Shown one piece after another: positions 41,229 to 49,412 of a stretch of DNA of 64,000 bases; position 1 is the stretch's first letter; each line of letters opens with the position of its first letter. The stretch comes from JANXQG01 sp963780045 (lineage in GTDB: Bacteria > Planctomycetota > Planctomycetia > Pirellulales > Thermoguttaceae). Below the pieces are notes generated by a model. The model worked only from the letters and a program-made list of their open reading frames with translations, was not told where the DNA came from and searched no databases. Where the stretch lies: assembly GCA_963780045.1 (NCBI GenBank), contig CAVZZZ010000001.1:1426001-1490000 (forward strand). Direction: 5' to 3'. A program made the translations under genes and the position numbers.

Positions 41229-41543
41229 CGTGATATGCCTGAGGGGGTTCAGGTATCCTTCGCTATATCTTGTAGTTCATCGACCTTCGCGCCCGCACTG
41301 TCGAACTAGCATTGCCTCGCCCGCAAAGACTCCGTAGAATGCCCATTCTTCCGCGGCGCTGGTGTACCGGCTCTAAGCCCGATGTTTTCATGCATCTAGC
41401 GCTGACCGTGTGCGAGTATGGCGCCAGGGCCATACTCCAGCATCCCCTCCGTGGCGGAACCGTACGTCAGACTTTCTCGTCTGACACACGAACACCCAGT
41501 CCGCCTGGAAAGGCCGACCTAGTGTCCCTTCCGGCAGAAAACG
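41229..41543. other. Intergenic region with two hairpins
   Basis: No gene is seen. GAGTATGG at 41414-41421 pairs with CCATACTC at 41430-41437. GTCAGAC at 41466-41472 pairs with GTCTGAC at 41479-41485. Both hairpins look like parts of dispersed intergenic repeats between accA and the kinase gene. Confidence 0.5.
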
Positions 41544-42383
41544 CTACTGTGCTCCCGGCCGGAACACGCGGTACATCCGCATCTTCCGAAATTCGTCCAA
41601 GACCTCCTGTGCCGACGCGGGCCGCTGGGCGGGATCCTTCGCCAGGCAACGCCGCACCAGTTTGGAGAAATCGGGCGAGACGTTATTGTCCGCGGCTTCC
41701 AAAGGCGGCGGCGCAGCCTTTAAATGTTTACCAAACAAATCTTCCTTTGTCGACCCCGTAAATGGAGGAGCGCCAGCCACAAGTTCAAAAAGCACGCACC
41801 CGAAGCTGTAAACGTCGGATCGGGCATCCAAAGCACCGCTGCGGATTTGTTCGGGCGACATGTAACTGGCGGTGCCCTGTCGCTTCGGCTTCATGGGAAA
41901 CAGCTTTGCCAGCCAACTCGTGGGCCGCACCGCCAGCCCGAAGTCGATCAGTTTTGCCTCACCTGCTTCATTTACCAAGAAGTTTTCTGGCTTGATATCC
42001 CTATGCACCCAGCCTTTGCTGTGCATCCAGCCTAAACCCTCGGCGGCTTGCTCAATAATCCTGGGAATTGTCGCGAAAAGCGTTGCGCGGTCCTCCTTTG
42101 TGCGAATGCGACGCTTTAAATTGAGCGCAGGAAACCATTCCAACGCGAGAAACGGCGTACCGCGGTCTATGCCAAAATTATAAACATCGACTACTCGATC
42201 GTGTTTGATTTCCTGTCCGACTTTGAATTCCTCGCGCAGATTGGGCAAATACTTGGCATCATCGCCAGCTTTGATAGCAACCATGCGCTGGTGGCCGTCG
42301 TCGTAGGCCTGCCAGACCTGCCCTGCCTGGCCAGTGTGGACCACTTTCAAAAGTCGATAGGAGCCAAGGCAGGATTGAGTCAC
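41544..42383 (-). CDS. Serine/threonine protein kinase (Hanks type), soluble
   Basis: About 279 residues from a GTG at 42383; the frame stays open to 42545 with only a TTG. The start is chosen because VTQSCLGSYRLLKVV is where the kinase fold begins. GQAGQVW is a poor glycine loop, Lys38 in VAIKAG is the ATP-contacting lysine, and HRDIKPEN gives catalytic Asp129. DFG lies at 147-149, and GTASYMSPEQIRSGALDARS covers the P+1 loop and subdomain IX. No membrane helix or sensor domain follows, so it is a small cytoplasmic kinase. Target unknown. Confidence 0.9.
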   Translation of the reverse strand: MTQSCLGSYRLLKVVHTGQAGQVWQAYDDGHQRMVAIKAGDDAKYLPNLREEFKVGQEIKHDRVVDVYNFGIDRGTPFLALEWFPALNLKRRIRTKEDRATLFATIPRIIEQAAEGLGWMHSKGWVHRDIKPENFLVNEAGEAKLIDFGLAVRPTSWLAKLFPMKPKRQGTASYMSPEQIRSGALDARSDVYSFGCVLFELVAGAPPFTGSTKEDLFGKHLKAAPPPLEAADNNVSPDFSKLVRRCLAKDPAQRPASAQEVLDEFRKMRMYRVFRPGAQ

Positions 42384-42590
42384 AGTTAGCGTTTTTCCGG
42401 GCCTAATATTGCAACCCGAGGCACGAGCGAGAATAGCTCCTGCGAGCCTCGCCAACTTCGGACTACGACCGCCCGGCGCCAATGGCCATTTCGTATACAA
42501 CCCCGGAGTAGGTGGTGTTGCCGGGCCAGTCGTTACTTCTATCAAGTTTAGCCCTCTCCACCCGGTTTATCAACGGACAAAACGGCGCGC

Positions 42591-42608
42591 CCTCCCCTGC
42601 CCTGCCCC
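42591..42608. repeat. G-rich repeat (C strand shown) between kinase and hydrolase genes
   Basis: CCTCCCCTGCCCTGCCCC lies in the shared upstream region of the divergent kinase and hydrolase genes. It is the reverse complement of the G-rich tract found elsewhere in the window. Confidence 0.7.
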
Positions 42609-42672
42609 ATGCTCGGCACATAGTGACGCGTGGCAACGACTTTTTTCTTCCGGCCTGCTAAACTGACCGTCC

Positions 42673-43494
42673 ATGCGGACCGAGACGAGTTGCAACAGCC
42701 TATTTGCGCGAATCGGCCGCATGTGGCGGGGCTGTACGTCGATGCTTGGCATAGCCCTGTTTCCGCTCGGCCGCTTGACCGGCCCGTTGCTGCGCCATCT
42801 TCGCACGGCCGACCGGCTGGACCACGGCCTGGTTCTGGTGCTGCCGGGCATCGAAGGAGAAAGCGGTATCAACCACAGCATCGTCCGCGGCCTGGCTGAC
42901 GGGGGCGTGCAGGCGGCCATCGAATTGTTCGATTGGACAACCGGGCTGTTCTTGTTGTTCCCGTACCACCTTCGCGGCTGGCGAAGAATCGCCGCGCAGG
43001 CCGAGCGCCTGGCACGCCGGATCGTCCAGTACCGCGCGAGCCACCCCGGTCGTCCGGTTTACCTGGTGGGGCATTCCGGCGGCGCGGCCTTGAGCCTGAT
43101 GACGCTCGAGCGCCTGCCTCCCGATGTGACGGTGACCGGCGCCGTGCTGCTGCAGCCCGCGATCTCACCCGGTTACGACCTTTCGGTGGCGCTTGCGAAA
43201 ACTGAATCGGGGATATGGAGTTTTCACTCGCGATTCGACCTGTTCTTCGTCGGGCTGATGACTCGCATCTTGGGAACGTTGGACGGCCGCCACTGCCCGG
43301 CGGCCGGGCTTTCCGGCTTTCACCGCCCGCCGCAACTAACAGCCGAGGGACACCAGCTCTACGACACGCGGCTGCATCAAACGCCCTTCCGCGCGTGGAT
43401 GTGCGCCGCCTTCCACTTTGGCGGGCACATGGGCCCGACCAACCGCGTATTTATCGCGGAGAGCATCGCGCCGCTGCTGCGAAGGACGTCGTAA
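42673..43494 (+). CDS. Alpha/beta-hydrolase fold protein
   Basis: This is a 273-residue protein. LVLVLPGIEGESGINHSIVR resembles the first strand and oxyanion region, and RPVYLVGHSGGAALSLMTLE carries the nucleophile elbow (G-H-S-G-G). Asp in SRFDLFFVG and His in AFHFGGHMGPTN are candidates for the other triad members. An N-terminal hydrophobic patch (SMLGIALFPLGRL) might be a weak membrane anchor. The substrate is not predictable. The gene is divergent from the kinase. Confidence 0.75.
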   Translation: MRTETSCNSLFARIGRMWRGCTSMLGIALFPLGRLTGPLLRHLRTADRLDHGLVLVLPGIEGESGINHSIVRGLADGGVQAAIELFDWTTGLFLLFPYHLRGWRRIAAQAERLARRIVQYRASHPGRPVYLVGHSGGAALSLMTLERLPPDVTVTGAVLLQPAISPGYDLSVALAKTESGIWSFHSRFDLFFVGLMTRILGTLDGRHCPAAGLSGFHRPPQLTAEGHQLYDTRLHQTPFRAWMCAAFHFGGHMGPTNRVFIAESIAPLLRRTS

Positions 43495-43509
43495 TGCTAT
43501 AATCTCGTT

Positions 43510-43713
43510 ATGCCCAACGCGCCCCAAGACAATCCAGACGCGAACTATGGAGCGGAAGACGAGTGGCTCGCCTGGTATCGTCTCTCGCGGATCGAGCGCT
43601 TGCGGGAAAGCGAAAAGCCTTGGGACTTTTATCCGCTCGCCGTCACTGTCCAGCACCGCAACAACGGAGCGCGTAAACCGCAGAATGCCGCCTGTTACCG
43701 AGTTCCGCTTTGA
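43510..43713 (+). CDS. Small hypothetical protein
   Basis: This is a 67-residue frame starting 15 bases after the hydrolase stop. MPNAPQDNPDANYGAEDEWL, then AWYRLSRIERLRESEKPWDF, is acidic/aromatic and plausible as a planctomycete short hypothetical. After PWDFYP the sequence loses that character and runs into a G-rich repeat (43714-43728). The gene may therefore be truncated or frame-shifted at its 3' end. No function can be proposed. Confidence 0.5.
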   Translation: MPNAPQDNPDANYGAEDEWLAWYRLSRIERLRESEKPWDFYPLAVTVQHRNNGARKPQNAACYRVPL

Positions 43714-43745
43714 CCCCCCTGCCCTGCCGAACGCGCTTCGAGAAT

Positions 43746-44678
43746 TCAAGGATACTGCACGCAAACCAAGAAAAGCCCCTGCGGGGGCGCGGTGCGGCCG
43801 GCGCGGCGGCGGTCGAGGGCGGCAAGCACCTCGCCGGGCCATGACTCGGCACGAGCGCCGCGGCCTACTTCCACCATCGTGCCGACGATCGTGCGGACCA
43901 TGTTGTAGAGGAAGCCGTTGGCCTCGATTTCCACCGTAACGAAATCGCACTCCCCTCCCCTGCCCTGCTCCGTCGATGGCACAGCAAACAGTCCCGAATT
44001 TGCTGAACTTGGCAAGACGGACTCCGCCCTCACCGCCTGCCCGTCTCCCGTTGGCAGAGGGGAGTTGGACCCCCCTTCCCTGCCCCGTTGGACGCTCAAT
44101 TCATAGACGGTGCGGACGCTTGTCTTTCGCAGCGCGCCGGCTGTCTCGAAGCTGCTGAAATCGTGCGTGCCGACCAAGGCGGCCGCGGCGCGTTGCATTG
44201 CAGGCGCATCCAATCGCGCGTAGCCGAAGTGCCAGGCATAACGCAAGGAAAAGACATCGCGGACCGGCCCGTCGTGGATGACGTAGCGGTAGCGCTTGCG
44301 CAGGGCGTCGTGCGTTGCGTGAAACCCGTCGTGTACTTCGGCCGCGCCCAGCACGGCAATCGTTCGCGGCAGCTCGGCGTTGAGCGCGCGTTGCAAGACC
44401 TCGCAAGTCAATTGCGATTCGGTGCGGAAGCTGACCACCTGGCCCAGCGCGTGAACACCCGCGTCGGTCCGCCCGCTGGCCAAGGTAGAGGATCGCTCGC
44501 CCGTGATCTTCTCGATCGTCTTTTCCAGCGCGGCCTGGACCGAGCGGCCGGTCTCCTGGGTCTGCCAACCGGCGAAATCGGTGCCGTCGTAGGCGAGCGT
44601 GAGCTTGATGGTGCGGCCCTTTGGCACGGCGGGCGGCCGCGCCAGCGATTCGGCCTCTTGACTCGATTCGTATTCCAT
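43746..44678 (-). CDS. truA: tRNA pseudouridine synthase A, with repeat-derived insertion
   Basis: About 310 residues from the ATG at 44678 (the frame is open to 44717). KLTLAYDGTDFAGWQTQ, then SGRTDAGVHALGQVVSFRT with catalytic Asp72, RYRYVIHDGPVRD, GTHDFSSFETA and ANGFLYNMVRTIVGTMVEVG are all TruA signatures. TruA makes pseudouridine at positions 38-40 of tRNA. Between ELSVQR and the ECDFVTVEIE strand sits an extra ~44-residue Gly/Ser/Pro-rich insert (43955-44087), bounded on both sides by G-rich repeat text. The frame is intact across it. Divergent from the RHH/RelE genes. Confidence 0.93.
   Translation of the reverse strand: MEYESSQEAESLARPPAVPKGRTIKLTLAYDGTDFAGWQTQETGRSVQAALEKTIEKITGERSSTLASGRTDAGVHALGQVVSFRTESQLTCEVLQRALNAELPRTIAVLGAAEVHDGFHATHDALRKRYRYVIHDGPVRDVFSLRYAWHFGYARLDAPAMQRAAAALVGTHDFSSFETAGALRKTSVRTVYELSVQRGREGGSNSPLPTGDGQAVRAESVLPSSANSGLFAVPSTEQGRGGECDFVTVEIEANGFLYNMVRTIVGTMVEVGRGARAESWPGEVLAALDRRRAGRTAPPQGLFLVCVQYP
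43955..44087. repeat. Repeat-derived insertion within truA
   Basis: This segment begins and ends with C-rich tracts (CCCCTGCCCTGC at about 43957-43968 and CCCCCTTCCCTGCCCC at 44071-44086). It includes text of the CTCTCCC/GGGAGAGG-type dispersed repeat (GTCTCCCGTTGGCAGAGGGG). It adds about 44 residues to TruA, where the family normally has a short turn. Confidence 0.65.
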
Positions 44679-44718
44679 CGTATTGTTATTGCTAGCAGAT
44701 GCAACACAAGGAGTCAAT

Positions 44719-44961
44719 ATGTCTAAAACCGTAACGCTCCGGCTCAGCGACGATATTTATCGCCTTTTCCGCCAGTCGGCGGAAAGCGATAATCGCCCGC
44801 TGTCGAACTTTATCGAAACGGCCACGCGACGGTACATCGAGCAGAGCGAATTGACCGACGAAGCGGAAACGGCGGATATCGTGCGCGACACGCGTTTGGA
44901 TCGCAGCATCCGCCGCGGTCATGCCGATGCCCGCGCCAAGAGAGGTCGCTTCGTTGGCTGA
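44719..44961 (+). CDS. Ribbon-helix-helix antitoxin-like protein
   Basis: This is an 80-residue protein with AAGGAG six bases before the ATG. The N-terminal SKTVTLRLSDDIYRLFRQSA and LSNFIETATRRYIEQ match the CopG/Arc-type ribbon-helix-helix DNA-binding fold. The acidic, then basic C-terminal tail is suited to wrapping a toxin. Its stop overlaps the start of the RelE-like gene by eight bases. The protein is probably an autoregulating antitoxin. Confidence 0.82.
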   Translation: MSKTVTLRLSDDIYRLFRQSAESDNRPLSNFIETATRRYIEQSELTDEAETADIVRDTRLDRSIRRGHADARAKRGRFVG

Positions 44962-45238
44962 GTATCGCATCTTTGAGACCGACGAGTTCCGCAAGAAACT
45001 CCGATCGCTGGACGTCCGGCAGCGGTCGTTTGTCGAGTCAAAGTTGAAAAAACTCGTTTATCCGCAGCTTCGCATCCAGCCGCGCGTGGGACGTAATATC
45101 AAGACGTTGCAAGGCTACGATCCCGACACATGGCGGTATCGCATCGGGCGGTTTCGCATCTTTTTCGGCATTGACGACGAGAGCCGTATCGTCAGCATGC
45201 TTTCGTTGGACGATCGGAAAGACGCCTACCGCCCGTAA
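44954..45238 (+). CDS. RelE/ParE-family toxin-like protein
   Basis: This is a 94-residue protein from a TTG at 44954 (MAEYRIFETDEFRKKLRSLD); an ATG at 44921 in the same frame is an alternative. The core LVYPQLRIQPRVGRNIKTLQ and WRYRIGRFRIFFGIDDES matches the RelE/ParE fold, including the Y-R-I-G-x-x-R-I-x-F strand. A C-terminal DRKDAYRP follows. The partner antitoxin is directly upstream. Whether it cuts mRNA (RelE) or inhibits gyrase (ParE) cannot be told from sequence alone. Confidence 0.85.
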   Translation: MAEYRIFETDEFRKKLRSLDVRQRSFVESKLKKLVYPQLRIQPRVGRNIKTLQGYDPDTWRYRIGRFRIFFGIDDESRIVSMLSLDDRKDAYRP

Positions 45239-45258
45239 CCCCTCCCTGCGCCGCTGCA

Positions 45259-46275
45259 TCACGGCGGAGCGTGATGAGTACGTACCAGCAATTCCGCGAT
45301 TTGCACCGCGTTCGTCGCCGCGCCCTTGCGAAGATTGTCGCTCACGCACCAGAAGGCCAGGCCGTTGGGCGAGGAAAGGTCCTCGCGGATTCGGCCGATG
45401 AACGTCTCGTCGCGGCCGTCGGCATTCAGCGGCATGGGATAGACCTTCTTCTGAAGGTCGTCCATTACTACCAGGCCCGGCGTGGCGGCGAACAACCGCC
45501 GCGCCTCGTCCACGCCGATCTTTCTCTCGGTCTCCACCAGAATGCTCTCGCTGTGGCAGTTGGCCACGGGCACGCGGACGCACGTCGGGCAGACCTGGAT
45601 CGTGTCGTCCTCCAGCATCTTGCGGGTCTCCAGCACCATCTTCATTTCTTCCGAAGTGTAGCCCTGGTGCTTGGGCGAGCCGATCTGCGGGATGCAATTG
45701 AAGGCGATCCGGTGCGCGAAGGTTTCGTACTCGTACGCTTGCCCGGCAAGCTGAGCGCGCGTGCCGCCGTCGAGGTCGCGCGTGCCTGAGAGCCCTGCTC
45801 CGCTGGTCGCCTGATAAGTGCTGACGACGACGCGGCGGACGCGGCCGGCGTCGTGCAGCGGCTTGAGGGCCTGGACCATCTGCGTCGTCGAGCAATTAGG
45901 ACTGGCGATGATGCCCTGGTGCCGGCAGATAGCGTGCGGATTGACCTCGGGAATCACCAGCGGCACCTTGGGGTCCATCCGCCAATAGCCGCTCTCGTCG
46001 ATCACGACACAGCCGCGGGCGACGGCGGCGGGGATGAAGTCCCGCGCAGCGTCGTCCGGCGTGCTGGCAATGGCGAGTTGCACGCCGTCAAAAGCCTCCG
46101 GCCGCAATTCCTCAACCGTATGCTGCGTGCCGCGAAACGTGATCCGCTTGCCCGCCGAACGCCCGGAGGCGAGGAACTTGATCGTGCGGAAGGGAAACTT
46201 CCGGGACTCCAACAACTTCAGGATGATGGTGCCGACGGCGCCCGTGGCGCCCACGACTGCGACGGATTCGTACAC
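45259..46275 (-). CDS. asd: Aspartate-semialdehyde dehydrogenase
   Basis: This is a 338-residue enzyme of normal length. VAVVGATGAVGTIILKLLES is the NADP-binding turn, and GIIASPNCSTTQMV contains catalytic Cys128. TYQATSGAG, FNCIPQIGSPKHQGYTSEEM and RVPVANCHSESILVET (with the active-site Arg/His region) follow. It reduces aspartyl phosphate to aspartate semialdehyde for lysine, threonine and methionine synthesis. The last residues (VRTHHAPP) and the stop are encoded by a copy of the CACGGCGGAGCGTGATGAG repeat, so the 3' end has been reshaped by that element. Confidence 0.95.
   Translation of the reverse strand: MYESVAVVGATGAVGTIILKLLESRKFPFRTIKFLASGRSAGKRITFRGTQHTVEELRPEAFDGVQLAIASTPDDAARDFIPAAVARGCVVIDESGYWRMDPKVPLVIPEVNPHAICRHQGIIASPNCSTTQMVQALKPLHDAGRVRRVVVSTYQATSGAGLSGTRDLDGGTRAQLAGQAYEYETFAHRIAFNCIPQIGSPKHQGYTSEEMKMVLETRKMLEDDTIQVCPTCVRVPVANCHSESILVETERKIGVDEARRLFAATPGLVVMDDLQKKVYPMPLNADGRDETFIGRIREDLSSPNGLAFWCVSDNLRKGAATNAVQIAELLVRTHHAPP
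45260..45280. repeat. Dispersed CACGGCGGAGCGTGATGAG element at the 3' end of asd
   Basis: This matches the right arm of the inverted repeat at 4627-4647 with a single mismatch over 21 bases. It encodes the last residues and stop of asd on the minus strand. Confidence 0.75.
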
Positions 46276-46390
46276 GAAAAAACCTCTGGGAATTGAAAGC
46301 GATCCCCGGCTCGACGGCTTGCTGAGGGCAAGCCTTCATTATCGCATGAATCTCGTTTGCCGGCAACCGAGCGGGCGAGCAAACGAAAAC

Positions 46391-46419
46391 GCGGTCCCGC
46401 GCCGTTGGCGCGGGACCGC
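46391..46419 (-). terminator. Rho-independent terminator of the TIGR03000 gene
   Basis: GCGGTCCCGCGCC at 46391-46403 and GGCGCGGGACCGC at 46407-46419 form a perfect 13-bp stem with a three-base loop. Read on the minus strand the stem is followed by GTTTTCGTTTG. It lies about 40 bases after the stop at 46458, in the right place and orientation to end that transcript. Confidence 0.8.
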
Positions 46420-46457
46420 GACATTTTTTACATCCTAATTGCCGGGCAGATCGCCGC

Positions 46458-47303
46458 TTAGTTGCTGGCGGTCTGGGCTTCCGGCAGAGCGGTCTCGTTA
46501 AATCCGAAGGCCACGCCGCCGCGCTGGCCGGCGGTCACGGAAATCGTCTTGCTCTCGGTATACTCCTTGCCCTCGTGAGCGAGCTTCGCAACTACCTGGT
46601 ACGTGTAGCTGTAACCGGGTCGCAGGCCGTAGGAGACGAACTGCCGCCGGCTGCCGGTGCTCTTGGTGGCATTGCCGTTGATCGTCACCGTGGCATCGTG
46701 GGGCACCCAAACGGTCAGCAGGCAGCCGTCTTCGCGGATCTCGTCAAGCGATGCGCCGTGGCCGGTTGGCAGCGGCAGGCCGCCCGGCTCGGTAGCGCTC
46801 GGGGTCGAAAGCGGAGGAGTGGGACCGGTCGGCGGCGTGACGGGCGGCACCGTGGCGCCGGTCGAAGACGGCGCAGTCGCGCCCGGAGCCACGGGGGGCG
46901 TCGGCGCGGCCGGAGCCGGAGTGGGAGCCATTGTGCCGCCGGACAGGGTTACGGTGTCAGCCATCGCGCCACAGCCACACGAGTTGACGGTTGTGCCCCA
47001 ACCGCCGCCACAGCCGCAGCCGCACGGCAACCAGGTCGAGTAGCAAGACCCGCAACAGGGATTCCAGGCCGTCCAAGAGCCGCCACCGCAGCAGTGATGG
47101 CCACAATGATGATGGCCGCCGCATCCGCAGCCGAACCCACCGCCCCAGTCCCCACCGCCGCCGCAGCATCCACCGCAGCCGCCATAAGCATAAGCGGGCA
47201 ACCCGCCCCACCACCAACCGGCATTCGCCGCGGGGACGAACAGGCCGATCGCAGCCAGCGCCACGCCGGCGAAAAGCACCAATTTCAGACCTTTGTGATT
47301 CAT
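46458..47303 (-). CDS. TIGR03000-domain secreted Gly/Cys/His-rich protein
   Basis: This is a 281-residue protein starting at 47303 with a good AGGAGAG site upstream. A signal peptide (LKLVLFAGVALAAIGLFVPA, then ANA) is followed by ~90 residues extremely rich in Gly, Cys, His and Trp (GGCGGCCGGGGDWGGG, GGHHHCGHHCCGGG). A Pro/Thr/Ala-rich linker comes next. The C-terminal domain LTVWVPHDATVTINGNATKS, then YGLRPGYSYTYQVVAKL, matches the planctomycete TIGR03000 family. It is probably an exported envelope protein. The Cys/His-rich part may bind metal or cross-link through disulfides (inference). Confidence 0.85.
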   Translation of the reverse strand: MNHKGLKLVLFAGVALAAIGLFVPAANAGWWWGGLPAYAYGGCGGCCGGGGDWGGGFGCGCGGHHHCGHHCCGGGSWTAWNPCCGSCYSTWLPCGCGCGGGWGTTVNSCGCGAMADTVTLSGGTMAPTPAPAAPTPPVAPGATAPSSTGATVPPVTPPTGPTPPLSTPSATEPGGLPLPTGHGASLDEIREDGCLLTVWVPHDATVTINGNATKSTGSRRQFVSYGLRPGYSYTYQVVAKLAHEGKEYTESKTISVTAGQRGGVAFGFNETALPEAQTASN

Positions 47304-47600
47304 GGACCCTCTCCTATTTCTGATTGGCCACAAACTAGAAAAAAAACCCAACAGACATGCTCTAAAGATAGCACCCCGTTTGAAGAAATCAAGTAGCTTG
47401 GGCAACCTTTGCGGGTTGGGGGATTTTGGCCGAATTGCAGGGACTTTGCGGCCAAGAACGCTCAAGCGGCCTTCCGTCGGCCGAGACTACGGAGTCTGCG
47501 GGAAGAGGTCCTTTACGCGCCTTGAGACGGGCGTTACAAGTTGACGGTTGGCCCGCCTTTTGCTACGGTTGCTTTCCTAAGCGGTTTTCCGGAGGACACG

Positions 47601-48500
47601 ATGCTTCGACGCATTTGGAGCCACACTGCCAGCGTCTTTTGGAAGACAGCCGAACTCTGGCAGGCGGACGACGGCTTTCTGCTCAGCGCGGCGATGGCCT
47701 ACTACGCGGCCTTTTCGCTCTTCCCGTTGTGCCTGGTGCTGATCGCTATCTTGGGCTTCGTGCTGCGCTTGTCGCGACAGGCAGCCGACGCCCGTGCCTT
47801 TCTCCTCCAGCAAGTCGCCGAGCACACGTCGCCCTGGCTGCACGATCAACTGGCGAAGCTGCTGGACGGCGTGCAGTCCAACGCGGCGTTCGGCGGCCCG
47901 TTCGGAGCCATCGCGCTGATCTTCGCGGCGATCGTCGTTTTCCTGCAATTGGACTACATGTTCGACCGCATCTTCGGCGTGCCCAAGTCGGGCAAGAGGC
48001 CGACGATCTGGGGCTATCTCTGGATGGTGCTCCACGACCGGCTATCCGCGTTCCTCATGCTGACAGTCGTGCTCTTGTTGCTGCTGGCCCTCTTCGTGGC
48101 GAACCTCGTGCTGCACGGCGTCCAGTTGACCGACAGGTTCCAGGAACTGGTCCATCATGTTCCCGGTGGAGAGACGCTCTGGAACTGGGGCCAGCTCCTC
48201 GCCACGGTGATCACCAACGCCCTGCTGCTGTCGTTGATTTACAGATTCCTGCCGAAGGTCCGCATTCGCTGGCGCGACGCCCTCGTCGGCGGGCTTCTGG
48301 TCTCGGTGGTCTGGTTTATCGGGCAGAGACTGCTGGTGCGGTTTTTGATCGGCACGACCTACACGGCCTACGGTATCGTCGGCACGTTCATCGCGGTGAT
48401 GATCTGGGTCTACTACATCAGCGCGATCCTCTTTCTCGGCGCCGAGTTCATTGAGGCGCTGGCGATCGTGGGAGGAAGGGCGACGAAGGAAAAGCGGTGA
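47601..48500 (+). CDS. YihY/virulence-factor-BrkB-family membrane protein
   Basis: This is a 299-residue protein with GGAGGAC upstream of the ATG at 47601. It has about six membrane helices and the family signature near the N-terminus (DDGFLLSAAMAYYAAFSLFP). Later segments (GYLWMVLHDRLSAFLMLTVV, FLPKVRIRWRDALVGGLLVS and TYTAYGIVGTFIAVMIWVYY) match the family throughout. YihY proteins were once called RNase BN, but they are integral membrane proteins of unclear transport or envelope function. Confidence 0.9.
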   Translation: MLRRIWSHTASVFWKTAELWQADDGFLLSAAMAYYAAFSLFPLCLVLIAILGFVLRLSRQAADARAFLLQQVAEHTSPWLHDQLAKLLDGVQSNAAFGGPFGAIALIFAAIVVFLQLDYMFDRIFGVPKSGKRPTIWGYLWMVLHDRLSAFLMLTVVLLLLLALFVANLVLHGVQLTDRFQELVHHVPGGETLWNWGQLLATVITNALLLSLIYRFLPKVRIRWRDALVGGLLVSVVWFIGQRLLVRFLIGTTYTAYGIVGTFIAVMIWVYYISAILFLGAEFIEALAIVGGRATKEKR

Positions 48501-48592
48501 CCATGATATTCTCCGCTTGCTGCCGGGCAAATGCCGCGGTAAATTAAGGGTTGGGGGATTCCGGCGTAGAATGGACCTCAAAGAGGTTTTCG

Positions 48593-49075
48593 ATGAGCAC
48601 TGCGGAGATACTGGCAGAGATTCCGAAACTCTCATCGGCCGACCGACGGCGACTTCTGGACTGCATCCTGGAGGTTGAAGACGAAGCAACGTCACTCGAG
48701 GCGACGCGGCGAATGGCCGATGAGGCATTCCAGATCCTTGACACCATGGAGGCCGAGGATGCCGCGCACAATCCCGGTGAGGTATGGATCGTCGATCTGG
48801 GGTTGGCCGCGAAGATTCGTCCGTGCTTGATTCTTAGCGACTATCCTAGCGACGATGAGCTTGCTCTGATAGTCATTGTTCCTCATACGACAGCAGTGCG
48901 CAATAACCGCTGGGAGGTGCGGATTGCCAAGAAGTTCCTTAAGGAGGGTGCGTTCCATCTCCAGCAATTGCAGTCGATCCCGATCGTCCGGCTTCAGAGG
49001 AGCATCGGGAAGTTGGCAACGGAAGAATTCCAAATGGTGCGATCGAAGTTAATTGAACTTCTGCATCTCATCTAA
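48593..49075 (+). CDS. Fused antitoxin-like / MazF(PemK)-like toxin protein
   Basis: This is a 160-residue single frame. Residues 1-55 (MSTAEILAEIPKLSSADRRR, then LLDCILEVEDE) look like a small addiction-module antitoxin. From about residue 60, NPGEVWIVDLGLAAKIRPCL, then VIVPHTTAVRNNRWEVRI, KEGAFHLQQLQSIPIVRLQR and GKLATEEFQMVRSKLIELL, is a complete MazF/PemK-like ribonuclease domain. The two parts are normally separate genes. Here there is no stop or new Met at the junction (MEAEDAAHNPGEVW). An indel that removed a stop is the main alternative, given the many frame breaks around. Confidence 0.75.
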   Translation: MSTAEILAEIPKLSSADRRRLLDCILEVEDEATSLEATRRMADEAFQILDTMEAEDAAHNPGEVWIVDLGLAAKIRPCLILSDYPSDDELALIVIVPHTTAVRNNRWEVRIAKKFLKEGAFHLQQLQSIPIVRLQRSIGKLATEEFQMVRSKLIELLHLI

Positions 49076-49092
49076 ATGTGTCCCGTCCGCAC

Positions 49093-49338
49093 ATGCCACG
49101 CAAGTCAATCCACGACGAATGGGAGGACGACGAACCGTCGTGGGACGACGCGGAGGACGATGGCTACACGGTCCCCTGCCCTTCTTGCAAGCGGCCGATC
49201 CACGAGGACGCCCAGCGATGTCCCTACTGCGAGCACTATATCTCCGAAGAGGACCGTCCGCCGCAGCGTAAACCGTGGTGGATCGTTGGCGGCGTGCTCG
49301 TTTGCCTGTACCTGGTCTATCGCTGGGTAATGGGGTGA
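49093..49338 (+). CDS. Small zinc-ribbon membrane protein
   Basis: This is an 81-residue protein. An acidic N-terminus (SIHDEWEDDEPSWDDAEDDG) precedes a zinc ribbon CPSCKRPIHEDAQRCPYC with two CxxC knuckles. A short Pro/Arg stretch and one C-terminal membrane helix (WWIVGGVLVCLYLVYRWVM) follow. Comparable short proteins recur in planctomycetes; no function is known. The ATG at 49093 is preferred to the GTG at 49078 because it begins the charged domain cleanly. Confidence 0.75.
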   Translation: MPRKSIHDEWEDDEPSWDDAEDDGYTVPCPSCKRPIHEDAQRCPYCEHYISEEDRPPQRKPWWIVGGVLVCLYLVYRWVMG

Positions 49339-49412
49339 TAAATCTGCCTTGCGGCAATCCCCATTAGCGGGTAATCTGCCGCCTCGTTGCCGTCATCGAA
49401 GGCATAGCTCGG

